DNA of 64,000 nt from Ryuthela nishihirai (taxonomy: Eukaryota; Arthropoda; Arachnida; Araneae; Heptathelidae). This document shows, in pieces, positions 1-11,168 of this stretch (position 1 is its first letter; the number at the start of each line of letters is the position of its first letter). Under the pieces are notes generated by a model that searched no databases, was not told the DNA's origin, and was given only the letters and a program-made list of their open reading frames with translations. The DNA lies in NCBI GenBank assembly GCA_038380435.1, contig JAWZYU010000001.1, forward strand, positions 18,518,001 through 18,582,000, in the 5' to 3' direction. The translations under genes and the position numbers were made by a program.

Positions 1-412
1 TAAAGTGGGTGAAAGTGAGGATTCTCTGATGACTAGGTGAGCTGAGCGTTTCAAAAATGTTCTAAACAATGTGATTATTTCTACTTCCATTGTTTGTAAT
101 GAGGATAGATGCAGTAATGCATCTATCCACATTACAAACAATGGAAGTTGAAATTATTATTATATTGCTAACTAAGGATAGGTGCATTACTGCATCTATC
201 CTCAGTTAATAATTGTAACACTTTATTCATTTAATGATGATTTTATGGCTTTAATGTTGGCCTTGAATAATATTCGAAGTTGTTTCGACTATCTCTAAAG
301 TAAAACTGAATAAATCACATGGGGTCGATGAAATCACCACTGAAATTCTCAAAGCTGAGAACACTTGTGTTGTCACATCGCTGACAGAAATTTTTAATAT
401 TTTTTATGTCGA
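1..412 (+). mobile_element. LINE fragment, reverse-transcriptase region
   Basis: This stretch aligns by eye along its length with 56449-56770 in the large LINE further right, on the same strand. Shared landmarks are the start (AAGTGGGTGAAA), the segment around TTTAATGTTGGCCTTG, and the coding stretch equivalent to TGAATAAATC...GGGGTCGATGAAATCACC just before the reverse-transcriptase palm. It is a truncated, non-coding relic. Compared with the other copy it holds an extra inverted duplication at 83-148. The window starts inside it, so the left end is unknown. Confidence 0.8.
83..148. repeat. Near-perfect 33-bp palindrome inside the LINE fragment
   Basis: The two 33-bp arms (83-115 and 116-148) are reverse complements with two mismatches and essentially no spacer. 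A smaller related hairpin lies at 178-203 (GGATAGGTGCA...TGCATCTATCC). The other LINE copy has a single, shorter version at 56527-56580, so this palindrome formed by inverted duplication inside this copy. Confidence 0.85.
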
Positions 413-541
413 TGCACATTATCTTGCTGAAACATTCTACTACGCACCCCAAACTTTCAAACTGCCTGTGAGGAACACTATAGGTATTTGGCTATCATAG
501 TGCATTGCTCCCCAGATGCCTGCTCTTGAATTAGAATTCCA

Positions 542-905
542 TCCGTCAGATGGGACATTGATTCCGCCCTCCGTCAGATGGGACATTGATTCCGCCCTCC
601 GTCAGATGGGACATTGATTCCGCCCTCCGTCAGATGGGACATTGATTCCGCCATCCGTCAGATGGGACATTGATTCCGCCATCCGTCAGATGGGACATTG
701 ATTCCGCCATCCGTCAGATGGGACATTGATTCCACCATCCGTCAGATGAGATATTGATTCCGCCATCCGTCAGATGGGACATTGATTCTGCCATCCGTCA
801 GATGGAATATTTAATACTGAGCTCGTGTGCGTGAGAGCCACACTCTGTGCACATTAAGGAATACGCTGGACGGTCCTGATGGGAGTCTACCATCAGTCTG
901 CTAAC
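542..905 (+). repeat. 28-bp minisatellite grown from a SINE body
   Basis: From 542 to about 805 a 28-bp unit (CCGTCAGATGGGACATTGAT plus TCCGCCCT or a variant) repeats nine to ten times with few changes. The unit matches the SINE-body stretch CCGTCCGTCGGATGGGACGT. After the last unit, 806-905 continues as the ordinary SINE body (GAGAGCCACAC..., CGCTGGACGG, GGGAGTCTACCATC). The array therefore looks like an internal expansion within one SINE copy whose tRNA-like head is missing. Confidence 0.85.
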
Positions 906-940
906 ACCTGACCAGTGAATCTCCACTCCCAACCACCCCC

Positions 941-1320
941 AACCAATGGCTCTGTCGGTAGCATGCCAGGCTCGTAATCTATAGTTCCCAGGTTCGAGTC
1001 TTAGCTGGGCCAACATTGAGAGTTATCTATGCCAAAATCCCCACCCTGCCCTTGGTCAATACGGTACACTGGTGGACTTAGAAAGGCCTCCGTCCGTCGG
1101 ATGGGATCTAAATCCATGTTCCCCTGTGTGGACAGCCATATTCTGGGCATATTAAAAAACATGCTGGATGGCCTTGACGGGAGGCTACCATCTGTCTCCC
1201 AATAGCTGTGCAGTGGTTTCCCTCACCCAACCATCTCTTAGCCCTCGGGGTCCTTGTGACCTGGCCATTTAGCCCATTGTGTGCAAAAAGGATCTCTCAG
1301 AGGTAAAACGATCCAACCCT
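941..1320 (+). mobile_element. tRNA-derived SINE, full length, diverged
   Basis: The head reads TGGCTCTGTCGGTAGCATG (A-box position) and GGTTCGAGTC (B box), the internal RNA polymerase III promoter of a tRNA-derived SINE. The body follows (CCGTCCGTCGGATGGGA, CATGCTGGATGGCCTTGACG, CTACCATCTGTCTCCCAA) and the family's tail ends with AGAGGTAAAAC and CCAACCC. At about 380 bp it has the family's full length. Several promoter and body bases differ from the youngest copies, so it is an old insertion. Confidence 0.9.
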
Positions 1321-3671
1321 TCTCACGAGGAAGCCGGTCTCAGTTGTAACGTTATGTCGAAAGCATTATCGCTAAAACCGGCAAACGCTGCAGCTGGATT
1401 GGTCACATATTTTAATCACTTGCATATCTCGGTGCAATTCAGTCGCCTTCGGATTTGCATCGCCATATGTTCCCATATGGAGAGCTTATTCCCATATGCA
1501 CATGCATTTGTGAATGTAAAATAAACTGTGCCGTCTGTCCTATAACCCGCTGCATTAGTTTATTTCCTCTTTCTACACGACATTTAGCTCAGCATGTTTG
1601 AAGCACACCTAAGCACGGGTGTAAAAACCTCCGAATCTGTGGTTCTACCTAGGATAATGGTGAATATTAATTAAGTGGCCTAATTAATTAATAATTAATA
1701 ATATTAACTAAGTGACCCAAAAAAGTGTGCGTTTCTCCTTACCCTCGGGGTCACGACAGGTGCGTTGCGTCTTTGCCCCCCTCTCAGATCCGGCTCCGTT
1801 AGTATCCTTATGAATGCTAAACGTTATACTCAGGAATTAAAGGTAGATTGATTTTGTAAGCTTCATTTCCTTAAAGATATGCTCCAAATATATTTACAAA
1901 TTTTACACACGTCTACAGAATTCAGATAAAAACATTAATGAACAGGCTGCATTATGTCAAATATAATTTCAAGTTCATGAAATAAAGTTTACATTTTTCT
2001 TAACTTTAAATTCTGTTATCCATACGTCATGTTCGACTGTTATACATTAATTGGTCAAAAATAAGAAATATTGCTTTATTTACTATAACTGCGACGCAGT
2101 AAAGATAAACAAAAATAAAAGTTACATATGACAGTCACGATGTTCCTCAAGTGTCTTCAATACTCGTAGCATAGCCATTTGATAGCATTCGACTACGAGT
2201 TAGGAAGGAAACTTTCAACCAAATGTTTCAACCAATTGTGGTAACCAAATTCCAAGCAGGTTTTGTTGTTAGTACTTAAAGAACGGCTGCAAAAAAAAAA
2301 CCATGGGAATCACAGGGGTTTTTACACCCCTGTGATTAAGATACAATTTGTCTATTCAACCTGGTTAGCAGACTGAGTCTTGACTTATGCTAACTATTTT
2401 GTTTACATATTACGCTGAAATTAGTATATATGAACTCCAATAATTCCCTGGAACCCAGATTCTTGTGGTTAGGCGGTTCCATTGAATAGTGTTGTACTGA
2501 ATACATAGTACACCCTGTTCTGACAACTTTGGTATCGGCCCAAAATCTGAAGGCAAAACTTCAGTAATGTGAGAAGAGGTTTCAGTGGATTGTAATAGAC
2601 TGTGAAAGGGCTTATATATGGCCAAATGAACGGCCACATTCTCTCTTGTATAAATGACCGAGCTACAGTGTGGTACCAACAGCAAGAGGTCATAATGACG
2701 CCATATGTGAAATCCACTCTTCAAGCTGCTCGAAAAAGATCGAGGTAGGAGAATATTTCTATGTCAGGGAATGGGTTCATTAATATATGTATGAAAGATA
2801 TTGAAACAGTGGAATCCTATCACGTATAACCTGCTATGCTTCATTTCTTTCCTGAGGGACATGAACAGTTTCACGATGATAATGCAGAAAATAAAGACTG
2901 AATGAGACTTTTTTTTTACTTAAAGATCAGCGCTCTGAGATCACCCAGACTTCATTATAAATGTTATTTCCGATCAAGGACTAACAATATCAGCAATCTA
3001 ATGGAGGGCAGGAAACTATCCTTACAATAATGGGATAAAAAAAGGGATGAACGTGAATCCCAGAGTCGAGTCTGAAAGAAACTGGTGAATATACTGCCGT
3101 TGTTAAACAATTAGCAGTTAGCAATATAATTGCTAATTAATCAGAAATTTGAAGCTGTTTAAAACGTATCGAATATGGGTTAGGATTACATTTGTCAGTC
3201 TTCTATAAATTTGGTGTATCTAGGAAGTTTAAACGAAATTTTATTCGTCGGAGAGTAAAAAAAAAAAATCTTTTTAAAGGATTTTTTAGTGTTTTTCCAT
3301 AATTATGTTACGTGTATTCCACTGGAATTTAAATTCCGAATATCTTATACTTTGATTTTTCATTTCAAATCCAGAGAATTTATAAATTCGTAAGTTGTTT
3401 GAAGGCAGAATTCAATTAAATTCTAATACCTCTTGACAGGCCGAATAAAATTAAACCTAGAGCCATTTTCTGATCTAGGATCATTATGTTGCTATTTCCT
3501 GGAATATGCATTCATGAAAATACTTCTCGCCAGAGCGAAAACATGACTGCAACTCATCATAAAAAACCTTATTCATTTGTTTTAGAGAGACGACAAAAAT
3601 TATAATATGATTTTAATTTTATGAGTGGTAAATACTTGTTTCTGAAATAGATTTGAGTAATGTACGAAATA
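1321..3671. other. No recognisable gene; one small hairpin
   Basis: AT-rich sequence with no family I recognise. Short open frames at 2410-2724 (minus) have no visible domain. A perfect 12-bp stem with a 6-base loop lies at 2308-2337 (AATCACAGGGGT / ACCCCTGTGATT), next to a poly-A run at 2291-2300. It may be a scrap of an element end. Confidence 0.5.
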
Positions 3672-3673
3672 TA

Positions 3674-4889
3674 CAGGGGTATGTCAAAATAATGGAAACA
3701 CATACTCTGTGTAGAGAACATTTTATTAATAAGCTATAGGCCGACCTAGGGCGTTCAGAACAAACGCAATTCGACATGGAATAGACTTATACAAGTCATG
3801 CACTTATGGTAATGAAATGTGGGACCGTTCTTCCTGTAAAATATGGCCCAACTGTGCCAGTGATGCCGGAGGTGGAAAGTGTGATCTAACCTCGCACTCC
3901 AGATATTCCCACAAATGTTCAATAATATTGAGGTCTGGAGATTGCTTTGCAAACCATAACGTATCGAGTTCCAGAAACTACACGTTTCGCACAATGCACG
4001 GGTGAATTATCAGCTTGAAACCAGGGACGGTCATTAGGGAACAATGCCCGCAACATTGGTGCAGGTGGTCCCAAGAATGGTTTCGTGTGTTGCGGATGTG
4101 ACAAGATCCTGAAGAATAACTAATGGCCCTAAGGAATACCATGATCTGGCACTCTACAGAATCAGGGATCCACCTCCATGCTTCACAATTGGAAGCAAAC
4201 AGTTGGGGTGCTTTGCTGTTGCAGGTTTTTGCCAGACGTACACTTTACCAGTAGTGGGAAACAATGTGCAGCATGATTCATCAGACCAGATGACACGTGC
4301 CAGCTATTAGCATCCAGTTTATATGCGTTTTGCACCACTAATACGTTTTGCTGCATTGATGCTGGTAATCAGTGGTTTGTGGATTGCAGCACGGCCATAA
4401 ATACCTGCAAGATGAAGTTCCTGACGAACTGTTATGACGGAAAAGGGGATCATTCCGACTGGTGTTCAACTCTGCTGCTATTTGCTGTGCCGTGGTCTTG
4501 TGCTTCCTTTGTACAATACGTGCCAATGTTATCCTGTATCTTACAACTTCGTATGGCGTCCGCAATTTGCACGCTTGTAGGCAACTCTCTGTTCTTTTTG
4601 ATAGGTAGTCATAATCTTCGAACAGTTCCTCGTATTACACCTACTGCCTCCGCCGTTCTGGTTACTGAAGCTCCTGCAAGTAGCGCACCAATGATCATGC
4701 CTTTTTGGAGGTCACTGAGATCTGAATTGTCGACAATTGCATCACAACAAGATGTTTCACCTTCGCCTGTGGCACTGCTTTTTCTCTTTATATCCTCACA
4801 TCAAGGATGACGTCGTCCTGTGATTGCATACGGCGCATTGCATGTACTTCAGATGCCATCAGTGTTTCCATTATTTTGATAAACCCCTG
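3674..4889 (-). mobile_element. Tc1-like DNA transposon with both TIRs and TA duplication
   Basis: The left end (ACAGGGGTATGTCAAAATAA...) and the right end, reverse complemented (ACAGGGGTTTATCAAAATAA...), match at about 28 of 30 positions. TA flanks both ends (3672-3673 and 4890-4891), the usual Tc1/mariner target duplication. At 1216 bp the length fits a small Tc1 element with one transposase gene on the minus strand. That gene is broken, so the copy is immobile by itself, but the ends could still be bound by a related transposase. Confidence 0.9.
3755..4790 (-). pseudogene. Tc1-like transposase, frameshifted
   Basis: Read on the minus strand in changing frames, the order is that of a Tc1 transposase: SDLQKGMIIGALLAG and a helix-turn-helix (TAEAVGVIRGTVRR) near 4600-4720; a stretch like RITLARIVQRKHKTTAQQIA near 4490-4560; the first catalytic Asp in WSDESC near 4270-4290; the second in DNSPVH near 4000-4020; and SPDLNIIEHLWE with the third acidic residue near 3925-3960. 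The DDE residues remain, but stops and frameshifts separate the parts. Its function would have been cut-and-paste transposition of this element. Confidence 0.85.
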
Positions 4890-4949
4890 TATAATATATA
4901 TACATATATGAAATCAAAACCAAAAAACCAAAAACCATATTAATCAAAG

Positions 4950-5780
4950 GTATACACAGTTGTATCAGAATAATATGACCACCCACTGAATCATAGTGTA
5001 CCCTCCAAGGCGCATCACAGAGTGCACATGACAAGGTCAACCACATGGAGATATAAGCGGCCAGCCAGGACAGATGAGTCATAGTGCGTAACGTGAGTAC
5101 AATGGGCAGAGGTATTGATTTGACGGACGTTCAAAAAGAAATGATCATTGGCTACTGCACCAAGGGTGGAAGCATCTCGGAAACAGCAGACGTCATGGGC
5201 TGTTTCTGAGGTGCTGTAGTACCAAGAATGGACCCCTGGCACACCGAGTACCTCCAGATGTCATAACTGTGGAGCCTCAAAGACCATCGACCCCAAAGGA
5301 GAACATCGCCTCCATCGACTGGTAAAGAGTACTCGATGCGCAACAGTGCAGCAATTAACCACTCAAATGAACGCTGGAGCACCCAGGTACGTGTCCCCGA
5401 TAACACTAGAGCGAACCCTGTTACACATGGGTCTTCAGAGTCGATATTGCGTAATGGCGCCCATGTTAACCAAGGTCCATCGGCAACGACGCCTGCAGTT
5501 CGCACGGGACTACCATCATTTTCATAGTTTAAATATGTTTGTTTAATAACATTTTCGGACAGTGGAAGAGTGGGAAAAGGTTGCCTTGTCCGACGATCGA
5601 AACGATTGGACAGGCGCAAGCTGACGTCACAGATGCGGAGCTTGAGTATGATTGAATGATGTCATCCGATGTTCCATTATACAGGACAGTACTACATCTG
5701 ATGGATGGCACCAAAAGCCACCTTCGTGTGCTGGTTGAGGCCTAACAGAAAACTAACATTAAGCTGCGAAGCAGTGGAGA
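4950..5780 (+). pseudogene. Tc1-like transposase remnant, second family
   Basis: An ATG at 5102 opens MGRGIDLTDVQKEMIIGYC, the N-terminal helix-turn-helix start of Tc1-like transposases. The frame breaks near 5207. The middle domain resumes at 5305-5520 in another frame (HRLVKSTRCATVQQL..., LHMGLQSRYCV, VHRQRRLQFARDYHHF). Traces of the segment after the first catalytic Asp run to about 5770. The catalytic DNARPH and SPDLNPIEH blocks are missing, so the element is 3'-truncated. The left boundary near 4950 is uncertain. Confidence 0.75.
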
Positions 5781-6094
5781 ATGTACCTACCGTAACGATC
5801 TACATTACTATAATGTTATCTAAATCTGTCAGTTCATTCATATCTGTAATATTGGAACTTTCGAATTTTGAACCGTGCCAAGGATTTATTGCCAATATGG
5901 TTAGGTAGCATTATGGTCTAAATTTATACCGTAACTCTGCACATGAATTGTGCCGAAAGTCATCCATTATTTAAGGATAAATTCGAGCTCTTTTTTTTTT
6001 AAAGTGATATTCGCTATTTAAATATCAGATACTTCGGACAGATGTCCAAATCCAAATCTTTCGTGGTTTCGTTAATAGTTACTGCCCCATTAAA

Positions 6095-6260
6095 CAGCTG
6101 TTGGAAAAGAAGTGTCGGATCTTCAAGGCTATTCAGTGTAATCTTTAACGTGCGTAGGGTATGGCTCTCCCACACACGGACCACGTCTTAACGTCCCGTC
6201 CGACAGACGCCGTCCTTATCAAGCATAGCCGTGAACCTTATTTACTGTGGGTCAGTCAAA
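6095..6260 (-). mobile_element. SINE fragment, body only
   Basis: On the minus strand this matches the SINE body: CAGCTGTTGG at 6095, TCTTTAACGTGCGTAGGGTA, GGCTCTCCCACACACGG and TTAACGTCCCGTCCGACAG, ending near GTGGGTCAGTC. The tRNA-like head and the tail are absent. It abuts the left side of the next Tc1-like relic. Confidence 0.75.
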
Positions 6261-6261
6261 C

Positions 6262-7896
6262 ACAGATAAAGGCAGCCGAAGTTCCCTGGTTGGCAAAACG
6301 TTGTGTAAATTCTTCTAAACCGTTAAAAATGTCCTGAAGCAGACATCGACAGCTGTTCCAACAGTTAACAGACTTTGAGCGTGGAAGAATCATCGGCCGG
6401 CCTTGGAGAGTTGGGTTGTTTTAACTCTGAGCGGCAATTTTTTGCACACAATAGGCTAAATAGCCAGGTCACAAGGACCCCGAAGGCTCAGAGAAGGTTG
6501 GGGGAGGGGACCCACTGGAACAGCTGTTGGGAGACAGATGGTAGCCTCTCGTCAAGGCCATCCAGCGTGTTCTTTAACGTGCACAGGGTATGGCTCTCTC
6601 TCGCACACGGGCCATGGCTTAACGTCCCATCCGACGGACGGCGGCCTTTCCAAGCCCATCAGTATCCCCTACTGACCGTGGGCAGGGTGGGAAATTTTGC
6701 GGAGATAAATCTCAACGCTGACCCAGCTGGGACTCGAACCTGGAACCACAGATTATGAGCCTAGCGTGCTACCGACTGAGCCATCCCCGCCCCGGGCCTT
6801 AGAGAAGCTAGTTTGTTGTACAGAGATGTGGCCAACCTTGTTGGCTGCAGTCCTAGCACTATCGTACACATATGGCGTCAGTGGGTTCAGGAAGTCTCCA
6901 GCACACGCCGAAACGAATCAGGAAGACGACACATGTTCACGGAGCAACAGGACTGCCTTTTGCGACGCATGACATTGCGTGACAGATTCGTGACTTCAAC
7001 GCAACTGAAAAAGGACTGGCAACAGGTATCATATCTTATATCTACCAGGCAGATAGTAAACACATAGGCTTTTACAGTTTTCATTGCGAGCCTATCTCAC
7101 ATCTCCCCACATGCAGGCACATCTTCAGTGGTGTCACCTCAGACACAACTGGAATGAAAAAGTATGGAGTGCCATGGTGTTTGGTGACGAATGGTGCTTT
7201 TTTCTTTGTCAGCACGACGGTAGACAACGCGTTCGACATCATCCAGGGGAAAAGAACGCCACCCAGTGCATGCGCCATCGCCACACAGCTCCAGCATCTG
7301 GTGTCTTGGTGTGGGATGCCATTAGTTGGACATCTCGGTCAGAACTGGTCATCATAAAGGATCTCTAACTGCCGAACGATATATTTCTAACATTTTGCAG
7401 TCAGTGGCTGTCCCAATTGCTCAACAGCACGGAAACTTTTACCAGCAAATAACGCCCGTCCCCACACAGCTCGCAGTAGTCTGCAGTATTTGCACAAGCA
7501 AAACGTTGAGGTACTACCATTGCTCGTCGGACATTTCATCTATTTAACACGTCTGGGACATGATGGGCCGACGGATCCAACACACCCAAGAGATGCCCCA
7601 AACACTGTCGCTGAAATGGAACAGCGACTTCGCGCTATTTGTCGTTTTATTCCTCAGGCGGACATTATAGAGCTGATATTATGATATTCCCCGCCATGTT
7701 CATGAATGCATTGCTGTGCGGAGCGGTTCAAAATCATACTAATTATACCACTTTACCGGGTAGGTACAGTGGTAATTTTTCATATTTTTTGATAATGTAA
7801 TCAATCGTCCATATCAGTGTATGCTAACGGCTGCCTGAGTTTCAATAAAACGGCATTAATCCTTCAAGGTGTTGCATTATTTTTTCCTGCAGTGTA
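6262..7896 (+). pseudogene. Tc1-like transposase relic, split by a SINE
   Basis: Blocks in order: DFERGRIIG at about 6370-6400; then, after a nested SINE, LREASLLYRDVANLVGCSPSTI (split: LREASLLYRD, VANLVGCSPSTIVHIWRQW) at 6800-6890; FTEQQDCLLRRM near 6935; the first catalytic block VFGDEWCFF near 7180; NNARPHTARSSLQYLH near 7450-7490; and HVWDMMGRRIQ near 7545-7580. The second Asp is Asn (NNARPH instead of DNARPH), and the codon for the final Glu is TAA (SSDISSI-stop-HVW). About 60 residues are missing around 7030-7085. The right end near 7896 (CTGCAGTGTA) is a likely terminus. Confidence 0.85.
6411..6794 (-). mobile_element. tRNA-derived SINE nested in a Tc1-like element
   Basis: A full-length minus-strand copy. 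It starts with the tail complement TTGGGTTGTTTTA, runs through the body, and ends with the B box (GGACTCGAACCTGG complement) and A box (CGTGCTACCGACTGAGCCA complement). It lies inside transposase coding sequence, flanked by GGCCTTGGAGAG (6399-6410) and GGCCTTAGAGAA (6795-6806), a 12-bp target duplication with two changes. The SINE is therefore younger than the Tc1-like element and was integrated by LINE-type retrotransposition. Confidence 0.92.
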
Positions 7897-7937
7897 ATTT
7901 AATAAATAATTATTTTGGAAAATGATTATTGCTATCA

Positions 7938-8008
7938 GTACGGTATTGGAACCCGCGACTCTTCAGTAACATGCCAGAGCGCTCTACAAGTTAAACCAAC
8001 CATAGGAC
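7938..8008 (-). repeat. tRNA-like module (possible head of another SINE)
   Basis: The minus strand reads TGGTTTAACTTGTAGAGCG (A-box-like), then a short arm and GCGGGTTCCAATACC (B-box-like, GGTTCNANNCC) with tRNA-like spacing. No complete cloverleaf with a paired acceptor stem is visible, so I do not call a tRNA gene. Similar modules occur at 13350-13410, 19578-19662 and 63668-63730. Confidence 0.35.
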
Positions 8009-8097
8009 GATGATTTGCCTCCAGAATGGGACATTTATATATTTCGCTGAATGTGTCGGACCTCGCGCCATCTATAATAAGTGAAGGCAAGTTTCTA

Positions 8098-8156
8098 TTA
8101 TTTATTTATTTATTTATTATTATATATTATTATTTATTTATTATATTATTTACCAA
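8098..8156. repeat. Simple AT-rich repeat (TTAT/TTATT)n
   Basis: About 60 bases of TTAT and TATTA units with slippage variants. Low-complexity sequence with no coding meaning. Confidence 0.9.
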
Positions 8157-8866
8157 AAACATCAGAATTACCACTCTAAGTTTCTGCGCATACCATTGGC
8201 ACCGGGGATAATACATTGTAAATAACGAAAATATTTGTTGCGTTGACTTCACTGTTGCTATTCGTAAGAAACCAAGTCGTAGAATCTTGCTGTACACAAT
8301 AGAACAAATCATTACGAAGCAATGAAAAATGAGTTAACGTTGAAAAAGGGTCCATGCCTCTGTGAAGTTAGAATTGTTTAGAACCGCAGCTTCCTTGTCT
8401 TCGGGGTCGTCCTATTCATATCCTCATCTAACCAAGGTAGGCCTGATTTTCAATATCTTATTTATTTTGTAAGGGAGTTTATGCCGTAGTGAATATATGT
8501 AGCGCATACTTGTTCTATTTTTTCAGTGTATATCCTTGTTGTTTGTCGGGCATTCGACGCCCAGAAGATTGGTTGCACCTCATTAAGTATGGACGTTTGT
8601 AAAAACGCTTTTTTTAGAAATGGTAATATACATTAGGGAATATTTAATGTATTGGGATTTCAGTTGGAATAAAATGTCTGTTATTAGTTGAAAATACTTT
8701 TGCTCAGGAGTTATTTTTCACGAGTATAATTAAAATATCTGTGTGTTAGCCGAGTAGACGGAGACGTTGAAGGCTTATACTCTTGGTTATCCGACCATCG
8801 TTTAGACAGCTAACAGGATGCAAAGTAGTCACTATATTTGTATAATCGATTTAACACTGCTGAATA

Positions 8867-9253
8867 GGGCGGGGGTGGCTCAGTCGGTAGCGCGCCAGGC
8901 TCGTAATCGATAGTTCCCAGGTTCGAGTCCCAGCTGGATCAGCGTTGAGATTTTTCTCCGCAAAATTTCCTCGCCCTGCCCACGGTCAGTAGGGGACACC
9001 GATGGGCTTGGAAAGACCACCGTCCGTCGGATGGGACGTTAAGCCGTGGCCCCGTGTGCGGGAGAGACATACCCTGTGCACGATAAAGAACACGCTGGAT
9101 GGCCTTGACGGCAGACTATCATCTGTCTCCCAACAGCTGTTCCAGTGGGTCCCCTCCCCCCAACCTTCCCTGAGGCTTCGGGGTCCTTGTGGCCTGGCCA
9201 TTTAGCCCATGGTGTGCAAAAAAGTGCCGCTCAGAGGTAAAACAACCCAACCC
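8867..9253 (+). mobile_element. tRNA-derived SINE, full length, well preserved
   Basis: The head has GGTGGCTCAGTCGGTAGCG (A box) and GGTTCGAGTCCCAG (B box), with the anticodon-loop position reading CTCGTAA. The body and tail (AGAGGTAAAACAACCCAACC) are complete. It is one of the best-preserved copies and a fair reference for the family. It sits directly against a foldback-repeat fragment on its right, and no clear target duplication is visible. Confidence 0.95.
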
Positions 9254-9835
9254 ATATCAACTTTCATTTGACATATAACTCCTAATTTTAGGTCCTCACG
9301 TTCGGAAGATATAGCGGAACAATGGTTTTCATATTTCATATATTTTAGGGGAGAAGGGAACATGGGTGGGGAGCGAATATATATTTATAGCCTATGACAT
9401 TCCTCGCGTTGTAAGCTTTGATTTGATACATAAATCTTTAAGTTTGAACGTGGCGTCCGAAAGATATGATGGAACAACTTTTTGTGTGAAAAGCACACAA
9501 ACCGACAAATCACGGGCGAAGAGCAATAAGGAGATAGGTAATAAAAGCAGTTACAGAGTCTGTTCGGACAAATCTTGACAGATTCTCCAAGCATGCGTTA
9601 CTACACAAAAAGAGAATTTCTACTTCTCGTTCAAGTTTGGGCAGTTTTTTGGATTTGAGTGCCATTATTCCTGGATCCGTCTTCGAATATTTTTAAGTCG
9701 CCTATCGAAAAAAAAAATTGCCGTGCTCTTTTTCATTTTTTAAATAAATATTTCAAAGTAAAATATCTTTAATATATTTTTAAAGACTCAAATTGCAGTG
9801 TTGTTTGATGAAGAAGAATCTATTTCTAATTTTAG
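9254..9835 (+). repeat. Fragment of the foldback repeat family
   Basis: This matches the repeat arms at 35140-35640: CTTTCATTTGACATATAACT, TTCGGAAGATATAGCGGAAC, TTTTAGGGGAGAAG..CATGGG, then AGATATGATGGAACAAC and ACAAACCGACAAATC. The right part (TAAAGACTCAAATTGCAGTG...GTTTGATG) matches the sequence just right of the last palindrome at 37895-37950, so both ends of the family can be traced. It has no coding capacity. Confidence 0.7.
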
Positions 9836-11168
9836 TAACAGTGAGTTATACCAATCAACATTAAAAATCATAAGTAAATAAGTATAACTTTGAAATTAAT
9901 CATCTCAAATTAATTTTTATTTTTTGTAGCAAGATTAGGAATGACTTTAAGAGGTAACGAAAAATATTAGAAATACTCGTGTAACACGTCACAAATATTC
10001 TCAAAAATTCATATCTAGCGTTCGATTGTTTCGAAAGAATTCCAGAAACACCAAACAGAATCTATTGTCAATTTCGTTTATTGGGCTAATAAAATGAATT
10101 GTTTAGAATTTCCGGTGCTAATTTCCTTTGAGTGCAAGGCGGCTTCCTCTTCTAACATCTTTCCATCGAAAGGTCATCTTTCACCTCAGCCATATCATTT
10201 AGGAAGGATCGTGCTGGACTTTACCTCAACAGCAACATACTCTGTTCTTCGGCAACAAGGTACGAAATCAATTCTTTCTCTGACTTCAATTTACTCAATT
10301 TTATATCTAATCAATCATTTTTCCGTTTGACTTAGATGGTAGGGGAAGTTGCGGATTGTCTATTAGTCCTTCGAAAACTCCCCTATAACACAGACCTTGA
10401 GTTTGGCATTACATTTGAAGTGCCGAATTCAACACCTACAGATTCACACTTTACTGTATTACAGGATAATCAATAAATACCGCCTCAAGCAGCTGTTTGC
10501 TACAGAATAGAACTGTTAATGAAATCAAAAATATAATTGTCGTCAAAACTATTCTCATACGGTAATAATACGGTAATACAAAACTATATCCATATGGTAA
10601 AATAATTTTTATAAGAATATATGTCGCGAGAGAAATACATATAATTGTTTTATATTTTGTAGCGTATGATAGCGATATTTAAATTTCAAATATGTAAATA
10701 GTCTCGATTCTAAATATTTAAGCGATTAAAGGTTTCTAATTGCTTATCAAAGTGTAACTCACCGTTGGTTAAAATGGCTTTGAATGTAAATCTCATTGCT
10801 CTTTTCACTGCTAGCAATCTCCTTTGCTAAAAATGCTGCGATGTCATACCACTTTTCGCGGAATATAGCATTCCGCGAAAATGTTCTGTTCGCGGAATAA
10901 TGCCTCGGTTTTGTTGCCGGATTCCCAAAACATTGTTCTTTTATTAATATGTCGTTATATTATTCTTTCATCTTTCTGCCTTTTTCTCTCTTCCATTCGA
11001 ACATTTCAAATAATTTTTAGGTATTTTTTCACTTAAAAGTGAGATCCTCCTTGAGCAAGTGGTTATTATGTTGCTGCGGTTAAGTGATTGTATGAATTGA
11101 ATATGCTATTATACGAGCAATTATACGAGCATTATGTTAATCCGTCCCTAGCTACTGCTATTTACTGA
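9836..11168. other. No recognisable features
   Basis: AT-rich sequence. An open frame at 10094-10330 shows no motif, signal or domain. A short inverted motif occurs around 10855-10895 (TTTTCGCGGAATA...TTCCGCGAAAA), a local hairpin of about 10 bp. I see no promoter, RNA gene or repeat of known family. Confidence 0.5.

Noticed and set aside
2410..2724. 104-codon minus-strand ORF
   Set aside because: No domain, an alternative frame (2469-2717) is equally open, and no splice or promoter context was seen.
8880..8950. tRNA gene at the start of the SINE (TGGCTCAGTCGG...GGTTCGAGTCC)
   Set aside because: The promoter boxes are tRNA-like, but the acceptor stem does not pair and the sequence continues into the SINE body. 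It is a SINE head, not a tRNA gene.
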